Below are positions 17,310 to 26,569 of a DNA stretch of 59,503 nt, piece after piece. The notes beneath the pieces are model-generated. The model ran no database searches. It was not told where the DNA came from and worked only from the letters and a program-made list of their open reading frames with translations. Position 1 is the first letter of the stretch. Every line of letters starts with the position of its first letter. Position numbers and translations under genes: made by a program. Source of the stretch: Rhodospirillaceae bacterium SYSU D60007 (GTDB lineage: Bacteria; Pseudomonadota; Alphaproteobacteria; Reyranellales; Reyranellaceae); contig QOCQ01000028.1 of assembly GCA_003574685.1 (NCBI GenBank), positions 1 to 59,503 on the forward strand, in the 5' to 3' direction.

Positions 17310-17435
17310 CCTTCCCCCGGAGGGGGAAGGTGCCCCGAAGGGGCGGAAGGGGGATGGTGCAACACCTGCGGCGTCGTGCCCGTTGAGGCATCCCCCTTCC
17401 GGCGCTGCGCGCCACCTTCCCCCTCCGGGGGAAGG
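17310..17435. repeat. Interspersed inverted-repeat element, family A (copy 3)
   Basis: Terminal CCTTCCCCC...GGGGGAAGG palindromes as at 192, but the inner arms are swapped: the CCCCGAAGGGG hairpin is on the left and the GGCGCTGCGCGCC hairpin on the right, so this copy is in the opposite orientation to copies 1 and 2. It lies within the TRAP operon between the large and small permease genes. Confidence 0.87.
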
Positions 17436-17478
17436 CTTATGAGGGGGCGCAGGGGCGATCTCATATTCGGATGCCGGG

Positions 17479-17991
17479 TCAGGGGATGTGGCGGACGCGG
17501 GCGATGATCCAGGAGAGGAGCTGCAGCAGCAGGACGGCGCTGCCCAGCACCATCACCGATTGCGGGATCCATTCGGGCGTCTCGATCACCGACACCGCCC
17601 GCGTGTCATGGTTGAAGGCGTAGATCACGTGGCGGGTGCAGACCCAGAGCATGACAGCCGTGAAGACGAAGGCGGTCAGCACGATCAGCCAGCGAAGCGC
17701 CTGCCTGAGCGTGCCGGTCGCGCGGTCATACAGGATCTCCACGCGGATGAAGCCGCCTTCGCGCAACGCCCAGGCCAGGCCGAAGAAGATCGCGGCGGCG
17801 TTGAGATAGCCCGCGATCTCGTCAGTCACCAGCAGCGAGGCCTGGAACTGCCGCAGCACCGTCTCGGCACAGACGATCACCAGGATGGCGACGATGGAGA
17901 GGCCCGCCAGCACGCCGCAGAACTGCGCGACGCGTCCGACCCAGCGGTCGATCGCGCTGCCGGGCGGCGGGTTCTCCAGACTGTCCGTCAC
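17479..17991 (-). CDS. TRAP transporter small permease (DctQ)
   Basis: A 170-residue membrane protein with four hydrophobic helices, the usual size and layout of DctQ. The family's core pattern is visible in IVCAETVLRQFQASLLVTDEIAGYLNAAAIFFGLAWALREGGFIRVEIL. The start is a GTG at 17991 that overlaps the stop of the binding-protein gene (GTGA), giving translational coupling. A longer frame to 18057 lies inside that gene. Confidence 0.92.
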   Translation of the reverse strand: MTDSLENPPPGSAIDRWVGRVAQFCGVLAGLSIVAILVIVCAETVLRQFQASLLVTDEIAGYLNAAAIFFGLAWALREGGFIRVEILYDRATGTLRQALRWLIVLTAFVFTAVMLWVCTRHVIYAFNHDTRAVSVIETPEWIPQSVMVLGSAVLLLQLLSWIIARVRHIP

Positions 17992-18998
17992 TTGCCGAGC
18001 GCCGTGCGGACCTCCTTGAGCATGGCCGAGCCGCTTTCGCCATGTGAGGCCGCCCACTCCTCCCAGTAGGGCCGCATCATGGCGATGAGGGCGTCGATCT
18101 GCTCCTTGGGCGGCACGAAGAGGTCGACCTTGTGCTTCGTCTTGAGCGCTTCCATATCCCGCGCCTCGTCGCCGAGATTGGCGGCGCGGAAGCGCGGCGC
18201 ATAGTCCTTCGCCACGGCATCGAGCTTGGCGCGCAGATCGGCATCGAGCTTCTCGTAGGCGTCGAGGTTGACGATCGTATAGTCAGGGCCGCCGATATGG
18301 ATGTCGCCCAGCCAGCCCCATTCGACGAACTCGTACCACTTGGCGCCGATCACGTTGAAGGCCGCCGTCATGAATCCCTCGGCCACGCCGCGCTCCATCG
18401 CCACCGGCACCTCCGCCGTGGTCAGACTGACGGACGACGCGCCCAGCCGCTTCAGCATCTCGGCCTGCTTGCCGTCGGTGGAGCGGATCTTGCGGCCCTT
18501 GAAATCCTCCAGCGTGCGGATCGGCTTGCCGCGGCCGAACATGTTCTGCACCGGCCACGTATGATAGAAGAGGTTCTTCACGCCCGACTTCGCGAACAGC
18601 GGCGCCGTGTACTTGTCGATGATCGGCCAGACCTTCTCCAGCTCCTCGCCGCTGCGCACCAGGAAGGGCAGGCTGGTCATCGAGGAGAGCGGCAGGGCGC
18701 CGGAAATGAAGCCCTGGTAGGCCTCGGCAAGCTGCACCTGGCCGGCGCCCGCGACCTTCACCACCTCGGTGGCGCGGAACGGCAACTCGCCCGCCGGCCG
18801 CACGACGATCTCCAGCCTGCCGCCGGTCGCCTTCTTCACCTCCTCGGCGAACGCGTTGTAGCGCAGCGTGATCGGATGCGTGACGCCGGTCATGGCGTAC
18901 ATGTCCCACTTCGTTTTCGACTGCGCCAACGCATGGCCGCCCGATGCAGCGGCGCCGAGCACGCCCAGCACGACGGAACGCCTGTGAATCCGCTGCAT
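17988..18998 (-). CDS. TRAP transporter substrate-binding protein (DctP)
   Basis: A 336-residue periplasmic binding protein. It has an N-terminal export signal with an HRRSVVLG twin-arginine-like start and an ALAQS cleavage region near residue 25. The DctP core follows: WPIIDKYTAPLFAKSG, the GRKIRSTDGKQAEMLKRLGAS segment with the family Arg that salt-bridges carboxylate ligands, TTAEVPVAMERGVAEGF, and GPDYTIVNLDAYEKL. The ligand is probably an organic acid but cannot be named. The ATG at 18998 follows GGGAGG. It is the first gene of the TRAP operon and diverges from the UGSC selenoprotein gene. Confidence 0.92.
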   Translation of the reverse strand: MQRIHRRSVVLGVLGAAASGGHALAQSKTKWDMYAMTGVTHPITLRYNAFAEEVKKATGGRLEIVVRPAGELPFRATEVVKVAGAGQVQLAEAYQGFISGALPLSSMTSLPFLVRSGEELEKVWPIIDKYTAPLFAKSGVKNLFYHTWPVQNMFGRGKPIRTLEDFKGRKIRSTDGKQAEMLKRLGASSVSLTTAEVPVAMERGVAEGFMTAAFNVIGAKWYEFVEWGWLGDIHIGGPDYTIVNLDAYEKLDADLRAKLDAVAKDYAPRFRAANLGDEARDMEALKTKHKVDLFVPPKEQIDALIAMMRPYWEEWAASHGESGSAMLKEVRTALGK

Positions 18999-19075
18999 TT
19001 CGATCCTCCCTGCGCCATCCGGTGGCGATTTGCCGGCACCGTCCCATTCACGCCGCAACGCTGTCAATATCAACT

Positions 19076-19089
19076 CGCATCGCGATGCG
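19076..19089. promoter_or_regulatory. 14-bp palindrome in the TRAP / UGSC divergent promoter region
   Basis: CGCATCGCGATGCG is a perfect 14-bp palindrome 78 bases upstream of the dctP start and 93 bases upstream of the UGSC start. It lies in the only stretch (18999-19182) that can hold both promoters. The position fits an operator for a regulator controlling both operons. No regulator gene is adjacent. This is inference from symmetry and location. Confidence 0.4.
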
Positions 19090-19182
19090 CGAAACGCCGC
19101 CTTGCAAAAAACACGTCACGCGGATGCGCGCCGCGCGCTAGAGAAAGCGACGCGAAGCAATCAGGAATCGGAGGAAACGGCG

Positions 19183-20919
19183 ATGGCCCGTCGGAACAGC
19201 AGCGACTATGCCGTGGTCTGGCCGCGCAGCGCCAAGGCGGTGGACATCAAACCTCTCTCTCCGCGGCTGGATACGATTGACGGCAAGACGATTGCCTTCC
19301 TGTGGGACGATCTGTTCCGCGGCGACGAGATCTGGCCGATCCTCAAGCAGGAGCTCTCCAGCCGCTACAACGATGTAAACTTCATCGACCATGACGCGTT
19401 CGGCTCCACGCATGGCGACGAGGAGCATCGCGTGCTCGCCGAGTTGCCGGAGAAGATCCGGTCGATGAAGATCGACGCGGTCGTCTCCGGCATGGGGTGT
19501 TGAGGGAGCTGCACGCCCGCCGTGTTGCGGGTCAGCGCGATTGCCGAACAGGCCGGCGTGCCCACCTCCTCGCTGTGCTGCGAGGGTTTTCTGGGCCAGG
19601 CCAAGACGACCTCTGTGGGGCTGGGCTATCCCAACCTCGCGCTTGCCACCGTGCCGGGGCACGTCGACGTGCAGACCGCCGACGAGCTGCGCGCCAATGT
19701 GCTGGGCACCACGGTGGAGCACGTGATCCGCAACCTCACCGGCGAGATCGCGGCGGTGCAGGCTGTCGCCGATCCCGATCCGGACGAGATCGTGTTCGAA
19801 GGCAGCTTCGAGGAGGTCAACCGGCTGTTCCTGGAGAATGGCTGGAGCGATGGCCTGCCGATCGTGCCGCCGACCAAGGAGAAGGTCGCCGAGTTCCTTG
19901 CCTTCACCGATCTGCCGCCGGACCACGCCATCGGCAAGCTGCTGCCGGACAACCGGCTGGCCACGGTGTGGAACGTGGCCGTGAACGGCGTCATGGCGGG
20001 ATGCCGGCCGGAATACATGCCGATCCTGGTGGCGCTGGTCGAGGCGATGGCCGATCCGCAATACGGCGTCGAGCATTCCGGCAACACGCCAGGCGCCGAG
20101 ACCCTGATCGTGCTGAACGGGCCGCTGATCAGGGAGCTTCGCTTCAACTACGAGCAGGGCGCGCTGCGCGACGGCTTCCAGCCCAACACCTCGATCGGCC
20201 GGTTCTGGCGGCTTTACCTGCGCAACGTCGCGGGCTTCCTGCCGCACCAGAACGACAAGGGCACGTTCGGCAACACGTGGCGCGTGGTGCTGGCGGAGAA
20301 CGAGGACAGCCTCGCCCGGATGAAGTGGCCCACCATCGCTGCCGACATGGGCGCGCCGGCGGGCGAGAGCGCGGTCACGATCTCGCGCTTTACCGGTGGC
20401 AACGTCATCGTCTCGGTGTTCGGCGACAGCGCCGAGAAGGTCCTGCCCTATCTCGGCAACGCGCTGGTGACTCACACCGGCTGGGAGCTGGTGTTCACGG
20501 TCGGCATGGCGACGGGCACCTACCGGCCGCTGCTGGTGTTGAGCCCGCTGATTGCCGAGACCATCGCCAAAACGATGACCAAGCGTGACGTGCAGCACTG
20601 GCTCTACGAGAATGCGCGCATGCCGGCGCACCTCTTCGAGAAATATCTCTGGGGCTGGACCAACCTGGTGCCGGGCAAGCGCACGCTCAACGACTGGGCG
20701 CGCATGGGCAAGATCCCGAAGGTGTTCGCGGGCAATGACCCTAACCGGCTGGTGCCGGTGGTGACCAAGCCGGAGCACATCATGATCGCGGTCTCGGGCG
20801 ATCCCCTGCGCTCGAACTGTTATCTCTTCGTGCATAACGGCATGCTGGGCTTTCCCACGACGAAGACCGTGAAGCTGCCGCAGGGCTGGCGGAGCAAATT
20901 GCGCGACGCCCAGGCATGA
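19183..20919 (+). CDS. UGSC-family selenoprotein with fused C-terminal domain (UGA at 19501-19503 read as Sec)
   Basis: A 578-residue protein if the in-frame TGA at 19501-19503 is read as selenocysteine. The N-terminal domain (1-195) runs through the TGA as GMGC-U-GSCTP, with Sec107 and Cys110, exactly the motif that names the UGSC family; Sec-G-S-Cys is a likely redox centre. The reading frame is the same on both sides and the protein family continues without a break. A hairpin fits a bacterial SECIS at 19508-19536. A second domain (about 200-578; FLENGWSDGLPIVPPT, NAVMAGCRPEYMPI) resembles the whole of the next gene product. The ATG at 19183 follows GGAGG. Automatic callers would split this into two genes. 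It overlaps the next gene by 4 bases (ATGA). Function unknown. Confidence 0.88.
19508..19536 (+). promoter_or_regulatory. Candidate bacterial SECIS element of the UGSC gene
   Basis: Directly after the in-frame TGA, the RNA can fold as GCTG (19508-19511) with CAGC (19533-19536), a short internal bulge, then CCCGC (19516-19520) with GCGGG (19527-19531), and a six-base loop CGTGTT. The loop starts 18 bases after the UGA and has G at its second position, within the size and distance range known for SelB-binding bacterial SECIS hairpins. Confidence 0.7.
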
Positions 20920-22157
20920 AGGACGACGGCAGCCTGTGGATCGTGGTCCCCACGGGCCAGCAGGCTGCGGGCGGCTGGATCGACGACACGCTGAAGCAGC
21001 GCGCCATCGAGCAGGGCCAGGGCGCACGCGTGCCGCTGGCCGCCGACTTCCCGCGCCAGCGCGTCGAGGTGGTCCGTGGCCCAAGTGCCGAAGCGCGCCT
21101 TCAGGAGCTGTTCCTGCGACGCGGCTGGAGCGATGGCCTGCCCGTCGTGCCGCCCACCGTGGCGCGCGTGCGGGAAGCGCTTGCCTTCACGGACAGGGCG
21201 CCAACTGACGTGCTGGGCGAGGTCGAGCCGCTGAAGGGTCTCGCCACCGTCGAGAAGATCGCGGCCAACGCCGTCATGGCGGGCTGCCGGCCGGAGTACC
21301 TGCCGGTGGTGTTGGCGGCGGTCGAATGCGTGCTCGATCCGGCCTTCAACATGCGCGGCGTGCAGACCACCGACGAGAACGTGGCGCCGCTGCTGGTCGT
21401 GAATGGACCCGTGGCACGCGAGCTCGCCATCAACGGCGGCTTCGGCGTGCTGGGTCCGGGCTGGCAGGCCAACGCCACGATCGGGCGCGCCGTGCGGCTG
21501 GTGATGAACAACCTCGGCGGCGGCTGGCCGGGCGCCGTGAGCTTTGCAGGCCTGGGCCAACCCGGCCGCTACACGCTCTGCCTGGCAGAGAACGAGGCGC
21601 AGAGCCCGTGGGCGCCCCTGCATACTGAGGCCGGGCTGTCGGCTGACGCCAGTGCCGTCACCGTGACGCGCGCGGAGTCGGTGATGAACGTCACCGGCGG
21701 GCTGGCTGAAATCGCCAGCCTGATGGGCTCGGCGGCCTCGGGCTTCGGCATCTTGTGGAGCGGCCGGCCCACGGTGCTGATCGCACCCGCCGTCGCGACT
21801 GAGTGCGCGCGGCGCGGCATGGGCAAGGACGAAGTACGACGGTTCTTGTGGGAGCGCGGCCGCTGGCGGCGCGAGGACTGGCAGAACTCCTGGCTGACCG
21901 AACGCATCCTCGCCAACCGGCCCTGGCCTGACTGGGTGCAGGCCGCAGCCGCAACAGGCGACATCCCGCCGGCGCGTTCGCCGGATGATATCGTGCTGGT
22001 CGTGGCCGGCGGCGATATTCCGATCCCGCAGAATGCCTACTGCCCGTCATGGGGTTTTCCGCCGGCCTGCATCACGCGCGAGGTGCGCCTGCCGGCGGGC
22101 TGGACAACGCTGCTGGCGGATGCAAGGGAAGCCGCGGCAGGCCTGGTCGCAAGGTAG
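20916..22157 (+). CDS. Paralogue of the UGSC protein's C-terminal domain, function unknown
   Basis: A 413-residue protein that aligns by eye with residues about 205-578 of the upstream selenoprotein: FLRRGWSDGLPVVPPT, NAVMAGCRPEYLPVV, and the shared order of VVNGP, NATIGR and CLAEN segments. The cysteine in AGCRPEY is conserved in both and may be functional. It has an N-terminal extension of about 60 residues and no UGSC motif. Translation starts in the stop codon of the preceding gene (ATGA), so the two proteins are probably made together, possibly as partners. I know no characterised function for this domain. No signal peptide is visible. Confidence 0.78.
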   Translation: MKDDGSLWIVVPTGQQAAGGWIDDTLKQRAIEQGQGARVPLAADFPRQRVEVVRGPSAEARLQELFLRRGWSDGLPVVPPTVARVREALAFTDRAPTDVLGEVEPLKGLATVEKIAANAVMAGCRPEYLPVVLAAVECVLDPAFNMRGVQTTDENVAPLLVVNGPVARELAINGGFGVLGPGWQANATIGRAVRLVMNNLGGGWPGAVSFAGLGQPGRYTLCLAENEAQSPWAPLHTEAGLSADASAVTVTRAESVMNVTGGLAEIASLMGSAASGFGILWSGRPTVLIAPAVATECARRGMGKDEVRRFLWERGRWRREDWQNSWLTERILANRPWPDWVQAAAATGDIPPARSPDDIVLVVAGGDIPIPQNAYCPSWGFPPACITREVRLPAGWTTLLADAREAAAGLVAR

Positions 22158-22169
22158 GGATTTTCGGAC

Positions 22170-23087
22170 GTGGCAGGAACAAGCTTCGACATCGCGGTGA
22201 TCGGCGGCGGCATCGCCGGCCTCACGGCGGCCCATCACGCGGCGCTGGCGGGCGCTTCGGTGGTGCACTTCGTCGAGGATGGCCTGCCGGGCGGGCTGGT
22301 GATCAACGTCGGCGCGCTTGACGGCTGGCCGGCAGCAGGTCCTGTTGGCGGCGCGGAACTGGCGGCCGGCCTGATGGGCCAGAACGAGGAGCTGGGCGTT
22401 ACGCTGGTTCCCTCACGGATCGACAGGCTGGAAGGCGGCGCGACCAGGACGCTTCACGGTGCGGACGGCGTCTGGCGCGCGCGGCAAGTCATCCTCGCCA
22501 CGGGTGCGACACTGAAGACGCTGGACGTGCCGGGCGCAGAACGGCTGGCGGGGCGCGGCGTGTCGCAATGCGCGTGGTGCGACGGCGGCCTCTACCGCGA
22601 TGCCGATGTCGTGGTGGCAGGCGGCGGCGATTCGGCGCTGTCGGAGGCGCTGCATCTTGGCGCGTTCGCGCGCACCATAACGATCGTCACGCGCGGCGAG
22701 CGCTTCCGTGCGCGCAATCACTACGTCTCGCGCATCGCCAGCGATGAGCGGTATCACCTGCGATGGGCCAGCGAGATCGTCGAGGTTTCGGGCGCGGACG
22801 GAGTCGAAAGCGTGCGCGTGCGCGACCGCGAGTCCGGAACGCACGAGGACATCCCCTGCACGGGGCTGTTCGTGTTCGTGGGGCTGACTCCCAATGCCGG
22901 ACTCGCGGGCCCCGAAATTGCCCGCGACGCCGGCGGCTTCCTGGTCACGGATGCCAATTTCGAGGCGGCGGCGCCCGGCGTCTTCGCGATCGGCGCGGTG
23001 CGATCCGGCTACGGCGGCCGGCTCACCCAGGCCGTCGGCGAGGCCACGACCGCGGCCGAAATCGCGGCCGCCCGCTGCGAGAGCTGA
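22170..23087 (+). CDS. Thioredoxin-reductase-like FAD-dependent oxidoreductase
   Basis: A 305-residue two-dinucleotide-domain flavoprotein of the low-molecular-weight thioredoxin reductase type. FAD binding: IGGGIAGLTAAHHA (11-24) and a late GVFAIGAVR. The redox disulfide is CAWC (Cys134, Cys137), with Trp where the usual sequence is CATC. The second nucleotide site is VVAGGGDSALSEALHLG. The usual HRRxxxR NADPH phosphate-binding motif is replaced by TRGERFRA, so the electron donor may not be NADPH. It probably reduces the selenoprotein or a thiol partner encoded in the same operon. It starts at a GTG at 22170, 12 bases after the previous stop, with a weak ribosome site. Confidence 0.88.
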   Translation: MAGTSFDIAVIGGGIAGLTAAHHAALAGASVVHFVEDGLPGGLVINVGALDGWPAAGPVGGAELAAGLMGQNEELGVTLVPSRIDRLEGGATRTLHGADGVWRARQVILATGATLKTLDVPGAERLAGRGVSQCAWCDGGLYRDADVVVAGGGDSALSEALHLGAFARTITIVTRGERFRARNHYVSRIASDERYHLRWASEIVEVSGADGVESVRVRDRESGTHEDIPCTGLFVFVGLTPNAGLAGPEIARDAGGFLVTDANFEAAAPGVFAIGAVRSGYGGRLTQAVGEATTAAEIAAARCES

Positions 23088-23216
23088 GGCCGGCCGATTT
23101 TCGCCTCGCGACGCGGCTTGCTGGGCATGGCTGGCCTGCCGAAAGCGCCTTTACAAAAGGTCAGGGCGTCCGGACACTTGAGATGCAAGAGCCAGCATCA
23201 CGCCGGAGGAAGCGGA

Positions 23217-24320
23217 ATGACCAAGCGGCCGATCTCGGCGGATTCGCACGTCACCGAACCGCCCAACTGCTTCATCGACCATATCGAGCCGGCCTTTCGC
23301 GACCGCGCCCCGAGCATGACCCGCGATCCCCAGCGCGGCGACATCTATGTCGTGCCCGGCATGACCTCAACGATCCCGGTGTCGCTATCCTCCGGCGCCG
23401 GCCGGCCGGCCGAGGAGCTGAGCACCATTGGCGCGCGCTTCGAGGAGCTGCACCGCGGCGGCTGGGATGCCAAGGCGCGGCTGGCCGACCAGGATCGCGA
23501 CGGCGTCGCTGCCGAACTGGTCTATCCCTCCGTCGGCATGGTGCTCTGCAATCACGAGGATCTCGACTACAAGCGCGCCTGCATGCAGGCCTACAACCGC
23601 TGGCTGGAGGGTTTCTGCGCCGACGCGCCCGGCCGCGTTTTCGGGCTGGGCCAGACGGCAATGCGCACCGTCGAGGAGGGCATCGAGGATCTGCGGGCCA
23701 TCAAGGCGGTGGGTTTCAAGGGCGCGATGCTGCCCGGCTGCCCCGGCCAGGAAGACTATGACAGCCGCATCTACGATCCTTTCTGGGAGGCGGCCGTCGA
23801 TCTCGGCCTGCCGCTCTCGTTCCACATCCTGACATCGAAGACGGATGGGCTGGGCAAGCCGCGCGGGCCGAAGATCAACGCCTTCCTGTCGATCATCCGC
23901 GGCAACCAGGACATCCTGGGCATGCTGGTGTTCTCGGGCGTCTTCCAGCGGCACCCGAAGCTGAAGGTGGTCTGCGTCGAGGCCGATGCCGGCTGGGCGC
24001 CGCACTACATGTACCGCATGGACCATGCCTACAAGCGGCACCGTCACTGGCTGAAGGGCCGCGAGCTGGAGAAGCTGCCCAGCGACTATTTCCGCGAGAA
24101 CATCTACCTCACCTTCCAGGACGACTGGACGGCCTTCCAGTTCGCGCACCAGATCAATCACGAACGCCTGATGTGGGCCAGCGACTTCCCGCACAGCGAC
24201 TCGACCTGGCCCGACAGCCAGAAGGTGATCGCCGAGCAGACCAGCCATCTCTCGGCCGACGTGCGCGACCGCATCCTGCACGACAACGTCGCCGAGCTGT
24301 ACGGCATCTCGGTGCAGTGA
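23217..24320 (+). CDS. Amidohydrolase family protein (ACMSD-like)
   Basis: A 367-residue TIM-barrel metal hydrolase/decarboxylase of the amidohydrolase-2 family. It has the shortened N-terminal metal motif SADSHVTEP (D-x-H), a barrel histidine in LSFHILTS, VVCVEADAGWAPHYMYRMDHAY, and the catalytic Asp in MWASDFPHSDSTWP. Relatives include aminocarboxymuconate-semialdehyde decarboxylase and related decarboxylases, so a carboxylate substrate is plausible but not shown. The ATG at 23217 is preceded by CCGGAGGA; the frame extends upstream without a ribosome site. A 129-base gap separates it from the flavoprotein gene; it may be the last operon gene or have its own promoter. Confidence 0.85.
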   Translation: MTKRPISADSHVTEPPNCFIDHIEPAFRDRAPSMTRDPQRGDIYVVPGMTSTIPVSLSSGAGRPAEELSTIGARFEELHRGGWDAKARLADQDRDGVAAELVYPSVGMVLCNHEDLDYKRACMQAYNRWLEGFCADAPGRVFGLGQTAMRTVEEGIEDLRAIKAVGFKGAMLPGCPGQEDYDSRIYDPFWEAAVDLGLPLSFHILTSKTDGLGKPRGPKINAFLSIIRGNQDILGMLVFSGVFQRHPKLKVVCVEADAGWAPHYMYRMDHAYKRHRHWLKGRELEKLPSDYFRENIYLTFQDDWTAFQFAHQINHERLMWASDFPHSDSTWPDSQKVIAEQTSHLSADVRDRILHDNVAELYGISVQ

Positions 24321-24327
24321 CGAATAG

Positions 24328-24411
24328 CCTTCATGGTGAGCTTGTCGAACCATGAAGGCGCGGAAGCGGCAGTGCGGACCGCTTCATGGTTCGACAAGCT
24401 CACCATGAAGC
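24328..24411. repeat. Interspersed inverted-repeat element, family B (copy 3)
   Basis: CCTTCATGGTGAGCTTGTCG on the left and its reverse complement on the right, as at 8336. It lies only 8 bases past the amidohydrolase stop codon, between that gene and the convergent yacG, where it could act as a bidirectional transcript end. Confidence 0.88.
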
Positions 24412-24445
24412 GGTTCTTTGGCGCCAGCCGTTGGTCCTCCTAAAG

Positions 24446-24636
24446 CTACCGGTCCTCGTCGTCGCTGTCGGACGGTCTTTCGTCGGTGGGGACGCGGTAG
24501 CCTTCCTTGAGCCAGCGGCCGAGGTCGATATCGGCGCAGCGCTTCGAGCAGAAGGGCTTATGGGCGTCTGACGGCGGCTTGCCGCAGATCGGGCATTTGG
24601 CGTGAGCCCCCACGACGCGCAGCGGCGGCCGGCTGT

Positions 24637-24640
<4 letters not shown>
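24446..24640 (-). CDS. yacG: DNA gyrase inhibitor / zinc protein YacG
   Basis: A 64-residue zinc-ribbon protein with the YacG signature: CPICGKP (first two zinc cysteines) and FCSKRCADIDLGRWL (second pair). YacG binds GyrB and inhibits gyrase in E. coli. It overlaps the stop of the RNase G gene, as is common in alphaproteobacteria, and ends the conserved housekeeping run read on this strand. Confidence 0.93.
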
Positions 24641-25851
<1,211 letters not shown>

Positions 25852-25867
25852 GGTGCTCCCGGATGCA

Positions 25868-26461
25868 TCAGTGCTCGCGCCACCAGCCGGCGCCCTTCAG
25901 CAGGTTGACGGTCTCGTGCAAAGGCAGGCCCACAACATTGCTGTACGAACCGGACAGGAACGAAACGAAGGCGGCGGCGCGGCCCTGGATGGCGTAGCCG
26001 CCGGCCTTGCCGTGCCATTCCCCGCTGCGAATGTAGGCATCGGTCTCCGCCGCGTCCAAGCGCTTGAAGCGCACGATCGATGTTACCAGCGTTTGCCGCG
26101 TGATTCCGCCGGGACCGATGAGGCAGACACCGCCCAGCACCCGGTGCCGCCGTCCCGAGAGCAGCGCAAGGCACCGCCGCGCCTCGGCTTCGCTCTGCGC
26201 CTTGGGCAGGATCCGCCGGCCGCTGGCAACCACCGTGTCGGCGCCCAGGATGATGCTGTCCGGATGGCGCGCTGCAATCGTGCGTGCCTTGGCGAGTGCC
26301 AGCCGGCGTGCGTGATCTACCGGCAATTCGCGCGCCAGCGGCGTCTCGTCAACATCGGCGGCCTCGATGGCACAGGGCTCGATGCCGAGCTGCCGCAACA
26401 GATCACGCCGCCGCGGCGAGGCCGAAGCCAGGACGAGAGGACAGGTAGTCAGCGTCTGCAC
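25868..26461 (-). CDS. maf: Maf-family nucleotide pyrophosphatase
   Basis: A 197-residue house-cleaning phosphatase that hydrolyses non-canonical or UTP/dTTP-type nucleotides to monophosphates. Maf motifs: LASASPRRRDLLRQLGI at the N-terminus, VDETPLARELP, ILGADTVVASGRRIL with the catalytic Asp, and KAGGYAIQGRAAAFV with the conserved Gln. The length is normal. It is followed by rng after 16 bases. In many alphaproteobacteria infA precedes maf; here the 108-base gap to the next gene is too short to hold it. Confidence 0.93.
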   Translation of the reverse strand: MQTLTTCPLVLASASPRRRDLLRQLGIEPCAIEAADVDETPLARELPVDHARRLALAKARTIAARHPDSIILGADTVVASGRRILPKAQSEAEARRCLALLSGRRHRVLGGVCLIGPGGITRQTLVTSIVRFKRLDAAETDAYIRSGEWHGKAGGYAIQGRAAAFVSFLSGSYSNVVGLPLHETVNLLKGAGWWREH

Positions 26462-26569
26462 AAGGGGCCGGCGTTCATGGTTGCGCTGCTTGAACCGGAA
26501 ACTATGCGGCCCTGGTCAGATTGTGGCGTGCCACGACATTCACGCGATCGCCCCGCGAAGTCAATCACC

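Noticed and set aside
19522-20919. Separate gene beginning with GTG after the TGA at 19501
   Set aside because: It would start in the middle of a conserved domain, directly after the UGSC motif, with no ribosome site; reading the TGA as Sec gives a complete family protein.
19138-21084. Long minus-strand open frame (648 residues) opposite the UGSC gene
   Set aside because: Arg/His-rich antisense frame with no recognisable domain; the plus-strand genes have clear families and overlaps.
23085-23216. Possible third selenocysteine: the TGA ending the flavoprotein is followed by 43 more open codons in phase
   Set aside because: Bacterial thioredoxin-reductase-type proteins end at this point, no stable hairpin sits at the proper distance, and the added residues lack any conserved sequence.
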